A DNA stretch of 64,000 bases from Selaginella moellendorffii (Eukaryota > Streptophyta > Lycopodiopsida > Selaginellales > Selaginellaceae). The stretch covers positions 340,113-404,112 of the forward strand of contig NW_003314335.1 in assembly GCF_000143415.4 (NCBI RefSeq), given 5' to 3'. A program made the translations under genes and the position numbers. Shown here piece by piece: positions 1 to 10,930 of the stretch (position 1 is its first letter; every line of letters begins with the position of its first letter). A model generated the notes under the pieces. It worked only from the letters and a program-made list of their open reading frames with translations. It had not been told where the DNA came from and searched no databases.

Positions 1-482
1 ATCGGGCGCTCGTCGTCGTCCAAGCCCTCGTACGGAACGTGCTCCACCCGGATGTTCCCGCCGTCACACCGGTGGTTGATGAACCTGGCCACGTTCCCGT
101 AGGCGACGGCGTCCACCACCACCAAATTGGCCGGGAACCTGGCGTCGCCAGGCATCTGGAACTGGTAGTCATGACGCGCGGAGCTTGAAAAGTCGAGCAC
201 CTCGCCCACGTACTCGCACACGAAGCTGTCTTTGGGGATTGTTTCCGCGGCTCGGACGCCCCAGCCGCAGCTTTCAGTCTTGAAGATGGCGAGTCTCTTT
301 TGCATCTGGCAGCTGCACTGCGGGCCGCACCTGTCTTTCGGCTCTGAGCGTGGCGAAGGGTTGCGGTCGAAAGGTGGCAACGGTCCACGAATGTTGTGGC
401 GCACGTAGTAAAAGTTGGCGACGAAGTCCTTTGGAAACGAGACGCGGTCCATGGAATCCTTTGGTTGTAATGAATGGACCAT
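1..482 (-). CDS. SET-domain histone-lysine methyltransferase-like protein (3' part outside window)
   Basis: An open frame starts at ATG 480-482 and runs off the left edge, giving 160 codons. It shows a short cysteine cluster (RCGPQCSC, about residues 52-59), then SET-domain landmarks in order: GWGVRA, the strand CEYVGEVLD, and the S-adenosylmethionine-binding motif RFINHRCDGGNIRVEHVPY near the edge. SET proteins of the SUV39/SUVR type methylate histone lysines in the nucleus. The usual RFINHSCxPN motif here reads NHRC-DGGN. The last catalytic tyrosine and post-SET cysteines would lie outside the window. A TATAT sequence at about 499-508 is so close to the ATG that translation could instead start at the second methionine (codon 11), or 482 could lie in an internal exon. 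The family call is firm; substrate and start are not. Confidence 0.75.
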   Translation of the reverse strand, partial: MVHSLQPKDSMDRVSFPKDFVANFYYVRHNIRGPLPPFDRNPSPRSEPKDRCGPQCSCQMQKRLAIFKTESCGWGVRAAETIPKDSFVCEYVGEVLDFSSSARHDYQFQMPGDARFPANLVVVDAVAYGNVARFINHRCDGGNIRVEHVPYEGLDDDERP

Positions 483-646
483 CTTTGCGAGGTTTGCGCT
501 TATATAGTTGGCACCGAAAAAGGGTTAGATGCTAGGTATATTTTACTGGTAGTTAACTCCTGTTGAAGTAAAGGAACTAACCTTAAGGCTTAGTAGGAAA
601 CGTTTTTCTTTCTCTTGTTAATAATACAACTTGTCTGTGCAAATAG

Positions 647-2206
647 TCATTCTCCTCTCTGGGAAATTTTCTTCAAAATCTTGGATCTCACGAACTCTTG
701 CTGGTCCATGTCGAGCACGCCACCGGTACCCTCCTCCACCACGTAAAACACATCCTCCACTCGGCTATCCTGCGTCGAGATCTTCGCTCCTTGAACGCTA
801 CAAAACAAGCAACGAGAGTTACGTAAGTTCCTTCCTGTCTGGCAAGAGAAATCAAAATAGAAGAGCACACATACCTGACGCCAGCTTCGTTGAGAGCCAG
901 AATGATGTCCGCCAGGAGCATGTGTCGATCCGGCCCCTCGACTTTGATCTCGGTTTGCTTGCCGACGTTCTGGAAGTGAATGCCGACGCTCTCGGCTCCT
1001 CCCGAGTCCACCACCGCGTCGTGGATCCTGGCGCTCTCCTCTTCCAGCGAAGTTCCAATGCTCAGAGTCGGAGACACCGTCCCGGCATCCTGTTCTTCCA
1101 GGCAGCTCGAGCGAGAGTTCACGTCCACGTCCCACGGCGGTGCCACCGATTCATAGACACTGTCCGACAAGTCTGCTGCCGCTCCAACCACGTCAAACCT
1201 CGTCAAGGTTGCCGCCGGACTGGAGAAGTCATCGTCCAAGAGCTCGCAGTATGTCTTCCTCCTGAAAAAAAGAAAAAGCAACGGGGGTGGCAAGCGAAAG
1301 ACCTGCTAAGTGAGAAGATCGACGACAAATGGAAATGAGACACAAAGATTAAAAAGCTGGAAGAAACGTACCCGGCTCTAAAACTCTCCCACGAAAGGAT
1401 CTTCGAAACTTCGATGCCTCGACCGACCGGGAGCGTGGACGAGTCGACCCCCGGCTGCTGACGGACGTGCTTTATGTACTCGTTGGTGGCGTCGTCCAGC
1501 GCATTGTAAGCGACGATGATGGCCGCGTGCGTGAATCTCAGGCTGTCAAAGTAGTCGATGTAGTTCTCCGGCTCGCCAGTGAAGAGCACGAAGTCGAAGC
1601 CTTCCCGGTCCAAGACGAAGGAGCCGGGCTTGTCCGGGAAGAAGTCCACGTAGTCGCTGAGGCCGAGGTCCAGGACGTAGCGGGCGACGACGGCCTGCTT
1701 CTGGCGGTCGGTGTCCACGCACTCGAGGCAGCCACCGGTTGCTCGAGCGGCGGCGGCGAGGGCGATGGTGGAGAGGCCGCAGCCAATGTGGAGAATTCGG
1801 CGAGAGTTGCTCCCGGCGGCCAAGGCGGCTATAAACTCAGCACTTCCGGGTTCTAACACTCGTGGGCGGCTGGACGACCAGTTTGGGTGCTGCTTCTCTA
1901 GAATGATTTTCCGCTGCAAAGCCACACAAGGTGGAGGAGAGTTAGAAATCTATACCACCCATCCAGCAAGATCACGACGAAAAGATCGAGAACAAGGGAA
2001 GGAGAAAAAAAAGAAAGAGAGAAAGAACAGAGTCTGGCCTACAAAGGACTGGAGAACACAAAAAGAGGGTCTGGCCTGCAAAGAATGACTTTAGAAACTC
2101 TCCCCGGAGGTAGGAGAAGTTACCAAAAAGAGGGAAAAGCGCTCATACTTACCAAATGCAAGGTCTCGCAGAAAGCCGGATTCGCAATGTCTGGGAACCA
2201 CGGCAT
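647..2206 (-). CDS. DUF1442 methyltransferase-like protein with C-terminal ACT domain
   Basis: Four exons give 377 aa: 2153-2206, 1372-1913, 875-1261 and 647-797, all with GT-AG introns (239, 110 and 77 bp) that keep frame. Exon 1 (MPWFPDIANPAFCETLHL) matches the N-terminus typical of plant DUF1442 proteins. About residues 30-200 form a Rossmann methyltransferase-like fold with HIGCGLSTIALAAA at the cofactor site and FDFVLFTG further on. About residues 200-295 are an acidic, serine-rich linker. About residues 297-370 are an ACT domain (TEIKVEGPDRHMLLADI, then GVSVQGAKIST and DVFYVVEE). DUF1442 proteins as I know them are about 200 aa with no ACT domain, so this is an unusual fusion. ACT domains bind small ligands, often amino acids. 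Substrate and ligand are unknown. Confidence 0.72.
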
Positions 2207-3620
2207 TTCCAGTCACCCAAATGCATACCTGGAGGGGTTGCAAATAGCCCACAGATCAATCCACCAGATCCATCAAATCCAAGCATGCTCTCTATGGGGC
2301 AATCCCCACAAATCCATCATGCATTCTTGCAATCCCACCTCTTAGTGCGCTGCGTCCAGGATCATCTAGTATCAAAGAACAGGCCACAGATCCCCTCCAT
2401 AGAAGATCAAATCAAGGTGGACACCATCTCTATAACTAATTGATCCAATGATGACAAGAGAAGAAGGGGAAGAAAAAATGAAATCTGCCATAGCTGAAGC
2501 TCCATCCTAGTTAAAAGCCACAAACACATAAAGCCTAACTCATAACATTTACCATTAGATAAGAGTGAATCTGGCCCATGAGAAATGATAATTTTACTTT
2601 TTATTTCGACTTGTGAAGTAAAAAATTAAAAGAGGCAGTGCAGCTATTATTTGTCTGATTGGCTCCACGTGGCGAGCGGTTTGTTCGTGTCGAGCTAGTT
2701 ATTCCCTTTGTTCGTGGGCGGGCTCATGCTCTTGGCATGGGCATGTGGTTTGGTAACTTTTCATTTATAAGATTTTCTCTCGGGGTTTCGCGATTTTTCT
2801 ATACGAATGTGCTGTAACCTTTGTGGAGAATTTTCCATGTAATTACGATCAACGTCGTGGACGAAATGGTCCCTCTGATTCCATTGAGAGACAGCTTTAA
2901 TACGTTGATGTGAGTGAGCGTGTTTTTTTTTTATTAATTTCTCTCTTTTCCTGAGAGAATCTTTTTTTTCTTTCCGGTTGTTATCCGGAGGAACACCCAT
3001 TTGTGCCACCTCTTTTGCTGGCCGAGTAATTGAAAAGAGTTTCCTTCCTTTGTATGTGTGTGCGTGTGTGCGTGTCACAGTCCAAGTTTCTAGATCCCAA
3101 GACATTCCAAAGACCTTTCCTCGAGACTTACTATAGCCAACCACCTTTCACAGCGGGGGCGGCTGTTTAATCAAACGGGTTAACATCGAAGAGTTTGACA
3201 AGAAACACTCGAAAAATCAGTGGTGGTGAGATGAAGAAAAAAAAGGAGCGAATCGATCCACTTGTTTAAGCAAACCACACATGGAAGAAAAGAAAATTAA
3301 GTGACGAGAGATTTATCCAGACCACGGGGACCGCAAGGCCGGGAAACCATAAACTTGAAAGAAGAAAACGCAGATATTCTCATGTGAGAAGAGTTGCTTT
3401 GTCAAGATGACTGATCGCTACGTTTGATCTAAAGCCTGCTTATAAACAAGAATAAAGACGATAAGTTTCGTGAAGAGCGATAGCGTCAGCCATGAACTCA
3501 GAGCTGTAGCGTAAGCGGGCGAGAACCCGGAAGAATCAAAGAAAGCAGAAAAATAGAATACTTGGAAGAAGAGTGCGCGGTCGATCGACTAGACGCAATT
3601 TGTTTGGGGGTGTTTGGATC
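2207..3620. other. Intergenic region without a recognised gene
   Basis: This 1.4 kb separates the DUF1442-ACT gene start from the kelch gene stop. It contains poly-T and poly-A stretches and a short imperfect inverted repeat around 2580-2630. A 127-codon minus-strand frame at 2761-3144 is lysine- and arginine-rich without recognisable domain or splice support, and I do not call it. Confidence 0.5.
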
Positions 3621-5267
3621 TTACAAGAGCACTGTGGCTGATGCTAAGATAATGCCACTGCTATCTTTCATGTCTGCAACACTGTTCCAACGCGTGAACT
3701 TAGAATTGGAGGCAGTGCCGAGATGACATACCTCCGCCGTGCTCACCGGCTGGATGGACGATCGGTTCCGGTTTTGCCATGACTCGATTCTACCTCCGAT
3801 GACATACAGCTTGTCACCGAGGCACTCGAGGGCGAAACCGAAACGATACGAGGACCTGTTGTAGAGCTTACCCGTGGAGATATGCCCGATGTGATCCCAC
3901 TCGTTGAGCTCCGGATCGTATCTCATCAGCTTGCTCTGATGAACAACGAGGAGATTTTCTCGAAAGATTGTGTTGGGACCGGGAACCTGCCGTACGAAGA
4001 AAAAAGACGCTAAACTTTAAGACGAGAAGTGACGGGAACGAGCAAGCGCTACCTTGTGAGAATCCAGCCACATCTCCGGGATCAACGTCCAGCTCTTGCT
4101 TGCGGGATTAAAAAACTCGGCCGATGCTCGCTGCGGGTGGTCGCCATAATTGTTGATCACCACTTCGCCGGCAATGACCCAGAACTGGCCGTTGAGCACT
4201 GTTCCTCGGCAGCTGGAGCGGACGCAATGCATGGAAGGCATTTGGTGCCATCGCTTCTCCCTGTAGTCCAGCACCTCGGCCGAGTCCAGGAAGCAAGACC
4301 GCCCCTGGCCACCGGCAACGTAGACGAAATCGCCAATCGCTGCCGCAGCAAACCAGCCGCGTGGAGTTGTCAGGCTCGGGCCTCGCTGCCACTTGTTCCG
4401 AAACGCATCGTAGATAAAAACGTCGCCACAGACCTCCACTGGAACAAAAGACAAGAAAACAAGGAATCAGCGCCAGGAGGGAAAAAAAAAAAACGAAGAG
4501 AACAAAAGGAAGATGCAAGTGTTACATTATGGACCTTGGCCCAGTTGCTGCGTTGCCTCGTTGTAAATGCGCCGAGCCCCTCCCATGAGTATGAGCTTCG
4601 AGTCGAGAGCGACGCAGGCGAAGCCCTGCCATGTCTCTGACGATATGTTTGCGGGCACTGGCGACATGTTGTACCAGCGGTTGGCATCTGGATCAAACGC
4701 ACGAAATGCCGCTCCAGTGGCAGACTCCACCAGCACATAAATCCATCCTTGCAAAAATCCCCCCTGTCGAGACCAAGATCATCAATACTGACAGGGAAAG
4801 CAGGAAAAAAGCAAAGACAAAAACAAACGCGCAAGAACAGCCCTGGAACAAGTCTAGAACAAAGAAAAATAAAAGAAAAGTTCATGCAAGACACTTAGTC
4901 ATCTATCTAAAACGCACAGAGAAAGATAGAAAGCAAGGAGATAGAGCAAGAACAGCGAGGAAGATAATTGTTGTGAACATACCTGGTGTCTGAGGAGTCG
5001 AAATGTTTCGCTGCTAACAGCTCGTTTCCAGGCCGAGGAAACGAGGCGGAGGAGTGGAAACATTCCTCGAGGAAGCCTGGCGATGCACAGAATAGCTAAA
5101 TCGTTGGGCAATCCAGGTATGAGGAGCTTGCCTTCGTCACACCACGAGCGGGCCGCAGCCGCGCAATCTTCTTCCCCAGCGCCAGAGAATTCTGCGGACA
5201 ATCCCACCGAGCTGCTGGGATTTTGTCCCCGGCGATCGGATGAGGAGGAGCAGGAGGCGCCAGACAT
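3621..5267 (-). CDS. F-box/kelch-repeat protein
   Basis: Four exons give 421 aa: 4983-5267, 4535-4763, 4053-4438 and 3621-3986. All junctions are GT-AG and in phase. Residues about 48-95 are an F-box (LIPGLPNDLAILCIARLP, then SSAWKRAV). Residues about 96-400 are kelch repeats, seen as FDPDANRWY, LILMGGA, FIYDAFRNKW, FVYVAGG, DYREKRWHQM, FWVIAGE and LYVIGG. F-box proteins bind SKP1 in SCF ubiquitin ligases, and the kelch propeller recruits the target. Which target is unknown. Start is ATG 5265-5267. A double telo-box (AACCCTAACCCTA, 5315-5327) lies 48 bp upstream. The C-terminal repeat ends with SGIILASATVLL, so the gene looks complete. Confidence 0.88.
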
Positions 5268-5314
5268 GATCGATCCAAAAGCTGCTGGGAAGCGAGAGAC
5301 AAAGAATGGGGAAG

Positions 5315-5327
5315 AACCCTAACCCTA
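5315..5327. promoter_or_regulatory. Tandem telo-box upstream of the F-box/kelch gene
   Basis: AACCCTAACCCTA lies 48 bp upstream of the start codon. Telo-boxes (AAACCCTAA core) are known plant promoter elements bound by telobox-binding MYB proteins and enriched upstream of growth-related genes. Function here is inferred from position. Confidence 0.5.
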
Positions 5328-5642
5328 TGGCGCCCATTTTCATTTGAGCGGCCACGTGGCGGGGACAACTGATATCAGCGGGAAAGAAGAGAACCACAAG
5401 AAGTTCGTGGCTTTTCGCGGGGATGGGAACTACATGAAATTCTTGCCCCGGAAAAAAGGATTAAAGGATCACGTTACTTGTCACGAAATGCGCGGACGCA
5501 TTATAAGTAATAATTCCAGAATTGTACCTTTTTTAAAATCATTTTTATAAACCCGTTTAAAAATTAAAATAACTTTAAGGCAATTCAAGTACAACTAGGT
5601 GCAAAAAAAAAAAGTAATTTTTCCAGGCTCAATCTTTCATCT

Positions 5643-6695
5643 TCACTTCGAGAAGATCCCATAAACCCTGCTGTACATACCTTCGGATCTCCTGCTAGAT
5701 CGAAAGCTCCCGAGCTTGTGCCAAACACTCAGCATGAATGCCCGAGCACGAACCAAGAACCCAGTGACGAAAGCGCGGTTGCCAGGAAGAAAAGCAAAGA
5801 ACGTCGGAATCGACAGCAGCAGCACTGCGGCAGCTCCGCCACCGCCAACGTTCTCCCTCATCCAACCTCCCTGCGCCACCACGCAATCCCGGAGCTCCGA
5901 GAAGAGCCACCAGCACGACTTGAGGATGGCGAGCCCGGTCAGCGCTGCCGCTCGAAGCAACCAGACGTTGATCAGCAAGCCGGACAGCATCAACACCATC
6001 GATGCCGTGAAATCCACGAGCCAAGCTATGGTGATTGGGATCGAGGCCAGCGAGGGAGTAAGCTTGGACGTGAGAGCAGCACCGAAGAGTGTACAGCAGA
6101 GCACTACGAAACCCAGGGAAGATAAAATCTTCCACGGTAGACTCCCATCGTTTGATCCTCCAGATCCCCCGCCTCCTCCTCGATTGCCATTTCTTCCATC
6201 GCCACCACTTGATCCCGGGGAGCCCATGATCGAGTTTTCCGGATCCAAAAGCTCCTTGTGATCCTTCCACAAAGATCGCAGCATGGAGATTCTATCGGCC
6301 TGCGAGAGGAGAAAGAGCCTCAACCCCAAGGAGACGAGCGCCACGTACAGTTCCTTCCTTCTCTCGCTCTTTTGCCTTCTCCGGCTCCTTAGAAACCCCA
6401 AAACTCGCATCAACAGCCTCGTCTTGCGCAGCTTCTTGGAGAAATTCACCCCTGTTTTGGAAGATCTCGCGAAAAAGCCACCGACATTGGCCGATTTGAG
6501 GCATGCGCCGATCCTGGATTTCTTGCCGGCGGCCCAGGTCCTCCAATCTGTGGCCGCGGCGGCGTCATCCCAGTGATGCTTGGAGGCGAAACCCACGAAA
6601 TTCCTGGCCGAGAATCGGCAGAAAATGCGAGAATTTCTGACCGGAGACTTACCACAAGTCGCAAAATCTGCAGCTACAGAGGCAGAGGCTTCCAT
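5643..6695 (-). CDS. Single-exon membrane protein of unknown function
   Basis: The ORF of 350 aa starts at ATG 6693-6695. The N-terminal 110 residues are basic and may include a targeting peptide. About residues 150-185 are a Gly/Ser/Asn-rich linker. The C-terminal half has three or four hydrophobic segments that look like membrane spans: WKILSSLGFVVLCCTLFGAA (about 188-207), IAWLVDFTASMVLMLSGLLI, LLRAAALTGLAILKSCWWLF and AAAVLLLSIPTFFAFLPG. The downstream tail is basic. I do not recognise the family. GC content and codon use match its neighbours, and TAGGGTTTAG (6716-6725), a telo-box-like motif, lies just upstream, so it is probably a real gene, possibly of the plastid or inner-membrane type. 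Confidence 0.65.
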   Translation of the reverse strand: MEASASVAADFATCGKSPVRNSRIFCRFSARNFVGFASKHHWDDAAAATDWRTWAAGKKSRIGACLKSANVGGFFARSSKTGVNFSKKLRKTRLLMRVLGFLRSRRRQKSERRKELYVALVSLGLRLFLLSQADRISMLRSLWKDHKELLDPENSIMGSPGSSGGDGRNGNRGGGGGSGGSNDGSLPWKILSSLGFVVLCCTLFGAALTSKLTPSLASIPITIAWLVDFTASMVLMLSGLLINVWLLRAAALTGLAILKSCWWLFSELRDCVVAQGGWMRENVGGGGAAAVLLLSIPTFFAFLPGNRAFVTGFLVRARAFMLSVWHKLGSFRSSRRSEGMYSRVYGIFSK

Positions 6696-6982
6696 CGAGC
6701 GAAAGCCCTAAGAGATAGGGTTTAGTGTTTCCAACGGCTGGTCCAACGGTCTGAATCTATACTATTTCACAAAATATGCAAACTAGTATTTATCTGATTT
6801 AGTTTCGTTTAAGGTTTTAATTATCAGTAAAATTTATCTTAAATTCACATTTAAAATAGTAACAAAATAAAAAGTAATATTTATTAAATATATTTTGTAT
6901 AAAATAGGCATATTTTAATAAAGTCAACACTTTATTCACTTTATAAGACTTTCTATTTACTGTGTTTTTCTAAATATAAAAA

Positions 6983-7888
6983 ATGCTCTATAAAATGTTA
7001 GTGCTTTTTACTTTTCTTACTTTTTGCTATGCTCAACCACCTCAAACTAGGTGGCTAGGAAATTTTGGTCATTTTAGTAATCAGCAAATTAATAGAATTA
7101 TAGATGAAATTAAACTTTTAATAGAGAGTATTGATATTGATGAACCAATTACAATCTCCAACAGTGAACTCTATCTTCATAAGGTCATTCAAATTGGTTA
7201 TCAACAAGTGATGATTAGAATTTATGTTATTCCTACAGGATTAAAAAACTTTCTTAATTGTAATCCACCCCCTTTTAATTTACAACTTAATACCCAAGTT
7301 ATTCAGAATATATTCTTGCAAATATTAAGATTGGTAGCATATCATGCACGTTCATATCCTTTAGGAATGATTGGAACTTTATACAGATATTTTGTTGTGG
7401 ATTATGTTGCACTTGGAGAAATCCAATATCCAAAAGGTTTACCTGATGATCAAAATCCACTTTCTAATTTATTGAATTTTAAAATTGGAATGGATACTCA
7501 TTAATGTTGGCCATATCGCACACAAATAATAAATGGCCCATTAAAATTTATTGGCACACATATATTAAATGGTAATAGTTTAGTATCTCCAAAAAATAAG
7601 TTCAGAGAAAATTTAAAAAATTGTAATTTAGAGATTGAAAATTTTATTACAAAAGAAATCATATGGTCTTCAAAATCAGAAAGGTATAATATGTTTTGTT
7701 ATTTTCATCTTCAACTTAATGGTCATTTAGTTATAAAAGATAAAAATGAAAATATAAAATGGAAAAATAATATCTTTTGTTTGAATTGTCTTTTATCTGC
7801 AGTTTTAACAATTGAAGATACAGGGTACTTAACTATAATTTCCTATAACTATAATATACAGAAACTATTATGGAAAAGTGAATTTTAA
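6983..7888 (+). pseudogene. Secreted bulb-type lectin-like protein, interrupted by one stop codon
   Basis: One continuous frame of 302 codons is broken only by TAA at 7502-7504. The start has a clear signal peptide (MLYKMLVLFTFLTFCYA). The N-terminal 170 residues form a domain I do not name (NQQINRIIDEIKLLIESI; LRLVAYHARS; MIGTLYRYFVVDYVALG). The C-terminal 70 residues resemble a bulb-type (D-mannose-binding) lectin: LNGHLVIKDKNENIKWKNN, a C..C pair, then LTIEDTGYLTI and KLLWKSEF. The QxDxNxVxY sugar site is degenerate. The relative at 46990-47680 has CAA (Gln) where TAA stands here, so the stop is probably a single C-to-T nonsense change. The gene is much more AT-rich than the neighbouring GC-rich genes. 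It could be a recent pseudogene or a truncated protein. Confidence 0.6.
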
Positions 7889-7911
7889 AAATAAAATTTA
7901 TAATTTAGATG

Positions 7912-8086
7912 TGTGAGTGCTTGGAATATGGAAAGGGAATACAGAAATGTGCATATTAATTAGCCCAAAAACCTTAGCTTATATACATGAGCGAGTGGTC
8001 CAGATTGAAACCAATTCGACGACTACCAAAATCTCACTACGCTAATATTAGTATACGGCATCGTAACCGTACACTTGGCCCTCACA
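7912..8086 (-). repeat. 3' LTR of element A
   Basis: This 175-bp repeat matches 11873-12047. In element orientation it starts TGTGAGGGCC and ends CACTCACA. It is 3' because the polypurine tract and integrase lie on its right side. Confidence 0.9.
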
Positions 8087-8118
8087 TCATCCCCTCCTCT
8101 CAGGATAATGGAAGACCA

Positions 8119-10930
8119 TCAGGGTTCTCTTGAAGATGGGCCGGGATCCGGAGGAACGTCAGGAGGAGGCATCGGTGGATCTGTAGGTGGTATTAACTCC
8201 TCATGATCCCTTTGTACGAAGCATTTTAGCCGCTGCACATGCACAATCTCTGGAGGATCGGCTTGCTGAACGTCATGCCAAACCTCATAAACTTGTAGTC
8301 CAATTTGTCGCAACACTCAATATGGTCCTTTCCATTGCGCAAGAAGCCCCTTAGATAAACCACATACCATAAGATGGGGAAAACGGACTAACACCAAATC
8401 ATCCACTTTGTACTCCGCAGGTGGACAATGATGGGAGTTGTAGCGCCGTTGTTGTCCCACTTGTACGCGGCCTAAGTGTTCGGCAGAATTTGCTCGGACA
8501 AGTGGAAGAATGCTCGTCAAATACTGATCCCATGATCTAGCATCGGCAGCATATGGCAATCGCGAAGGTAAACCTAGCTCCGTTGGTAATATTGGATCAT
8601 GACCATATAGGAGTTTATATGGTGAAGCACCAACAGAACTCTGCACCCCTGTAACATATGCATACCGAAGAGACAGCAAATAACCATCCCAATCCGAATG
8701 CTGAAAGTTCACATACTTCGCAATCATCCCTTTGAATGTCCGAACAAGCCGTTCCACCAGACCGTCTGATTGTGGATGATAAGCACTCGTGAAAGTGTGG
8801 CGAATCCCCACTAAGACATCAAAACATAAAATGCCTCAGCCATAAATGCGGGACCATTATCCGAAAGAATCCGCTGTGGACAAGAATGCTAGAACACCAC
8901 TCAATTGAGGAGGAAGTATCCAACAGCAGTTGCAGAGACGCTAGCAAGAGCACCAACTCCCACCCAATGAGTCAAGTAGTCAAAAGCAATAATAACATAC
9001 TCATTGCCAACAGTCGACCGTGGAAAAGGTCCCATAAGATCAAACGCCACTAACTCAAACAGACGGGAAACTGCAATTGACTCCAACCATCCTTCCGCAG
9101 CACGAGGGGGAGTATTACAAGCTTGGCACCAAACGCAGCTACGCACATACCGGATAATATCACGTCGCATCTCCGGCCAATAGAAAGACCTGCGCAGCTT
9201 CTCGGTGACACGACGGTGTCCCATATGCCCACCTAGAACAGGAGAATCATGGTAGGCATGGAGAAACCGCGGAATAAACACCGAAGGCACCACCAGCTGT
9301 AAATGATCATCAGAATTCGTCCCCACAAAATAAAGAAGGCCATCATCAAGGCGATATTGAGAATGTAAATGCCGGAAAGGCAAGTCATCAGCAAGGGATG
9401 CAGGATTCTCAAACCCATCTCGAAGCCTCCGAATCCATGGCTCAATCTTTTGAGCCTCGCGAACCTCATCAAGAGAAGGTAGATCTTGCTCTGCACCTTG
9501 TGGACACTGAACGTCAAGGACAGCAACTACCGACGGCACAGAATCCTCATCTAGAAAATCCACAGATGCTGGAACAACAGGTTCGTCAGAAACATAAGAA
9601 GTGAGTGGAGAAGGAAGAGGAGCTTGAGAAAGGGCATCAGCATCAGCCATAGAACTCCCTGGGCAATGAACAACATCGAAATCATATATCTGAAGCTTCA
9701 AAGCCCATCGAGCCGTACGACCAACCAGGTTCTTCCGCTTTAATAATGAAGTAACAGCAGCATGGTCACCTTCAAGTAACGTCCGAGAACCATGTAGATA
9801 GGCATGAAGTTTCTCGAAACCCCAGACTGCTGCTAAACACTCCTTCTCCGCGTGGAGTAATTCATCTCCGCTGGTTGTAATGTACGGCTTATGTATGCAA
9901 TGAGATGGCACTGATCCGGCACACTCGAGCTCTCTTGCATCAACACACCTCCAAGACCAATGTTAGAAGCATCCACGCACAAAATAAAAGGTCGAGTGTA
10001 GTCAGGATATGCCAAAACCGGAGGAGTCGTCAATAGTTCTTTGAGATCCACGAATGCTCGCTCACAATCCGGAGACCAGGTGAAAGATGACGTTGATGAC
10101 TTCAGCAACGCTCGCAATGGTGTAGTGCGATCGGAAAGATGATCCACAAAACGACCGAGATACTACACCTTACCCAAAAAGCACTGCACATCATTCACAC
10201 ACTTCGGAGTAGGGAACTTTAGAACAACCACAAGTTTGTCAGGATCAACTTGCAAACCCTCACGAGAAATACGGTACCCAAGATAAGTTGTGTCCTTGGA
10301 CCCAAACACGCACTTTGACCGCTTCAGCTTTAAACCAACGTCGCATAGCCGATCGAACACTTTACAACCATCACAAACGTGCTCCTCCCACGTCCCCTCT
10401 GAGTGGATCAAGACATCATCAATGAAGTCAGCAGTCACCTCTGGCATATCGCAAAGAACCTTGTCCATCATCCGCTGGAAAGTTGCTGGAGCATTGTTCA
10501 AACCAAACGGCATCACCAAGAACTCGTACAAACCAAATGGTGTATGAATAGCAGTCTTAGGAATATCTTCTTCGGCCATCGGTACTTGCCAATACCCAGA
10601 AGCAAGATCTAGCTTGGTGAACCAATGACTTCGCCCCAGACGATCCAAGAGATCAGCAGTGTGAGGAAGAAGATACACATCTGGGATCGTCACTTCGTTT
10701 AACGGACGATAGTCGATGTAAAAACGAATACTCCCATCAAGCTTCATCACAAGATGAGGTTCACATGCCCAAGGACTCCGCGACTTCCGAATAACACCCT
10801 TCTCCAGCATTTCCTTGACGTTTGCTCGTAAAATCTTGATCTCCTTAGGTGACCGACGGCGAACAGGAACCTTGATTGGACAAGCATCCCCGGTTGGAAT
10901 CGAATGACAGAATCCGGAAAACGACGGCAA
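8119..10930 (-). pseudogene. pol remnant of element A (RT, RNase H, integrase)
   Basis: RT (10930-10163) shows YRPLNEVTIPD, FTKLDLASGYWQVPM, FLVMPFGLNNAPATFQRMMD and the catalytic FIDDVLIHS. A stop at about 10168 interrupts it. RNase H follows (FILCVDASNIGLGGVLMQ, 10147-9833; then a frameshift into DADALSQAPL). Integrase has an HHCC finger (HMGHRRV; CVWCQAC) and the DDE core: FDLMGPFP, LSDNGPAF near 8850, and SAYHPQSDGLVERLVRTFK, the last in another frame. No chromodomain is evident. The proline-rich tail (8119-8316) reads as the pol C-terminus. Confidence 0.85.

Noticed and set aside
631-1338. 235-codon plus-strand frame opposite the DUF1442-ACT gene
   Set aside because: It is the antisense shadow of GC-rich exons. 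The minus strand carries the family motifs and in-phase splice sites.
2761-3144. 127-codon minus-strand frame
   Set aside because: Lysine/arginine-rich, no domain, no splice or promoter support, includes T-tract-derived runs.
7502-7504. Alternative genetic code (TAA read as Gln) for the AT-rich lectin gene, for example from a contaminating organism
   Set aside because: The second copy uses TAA as a terminal or decayed stop and is embedded in the same plant transposon context. A single nonsense change is simpler.
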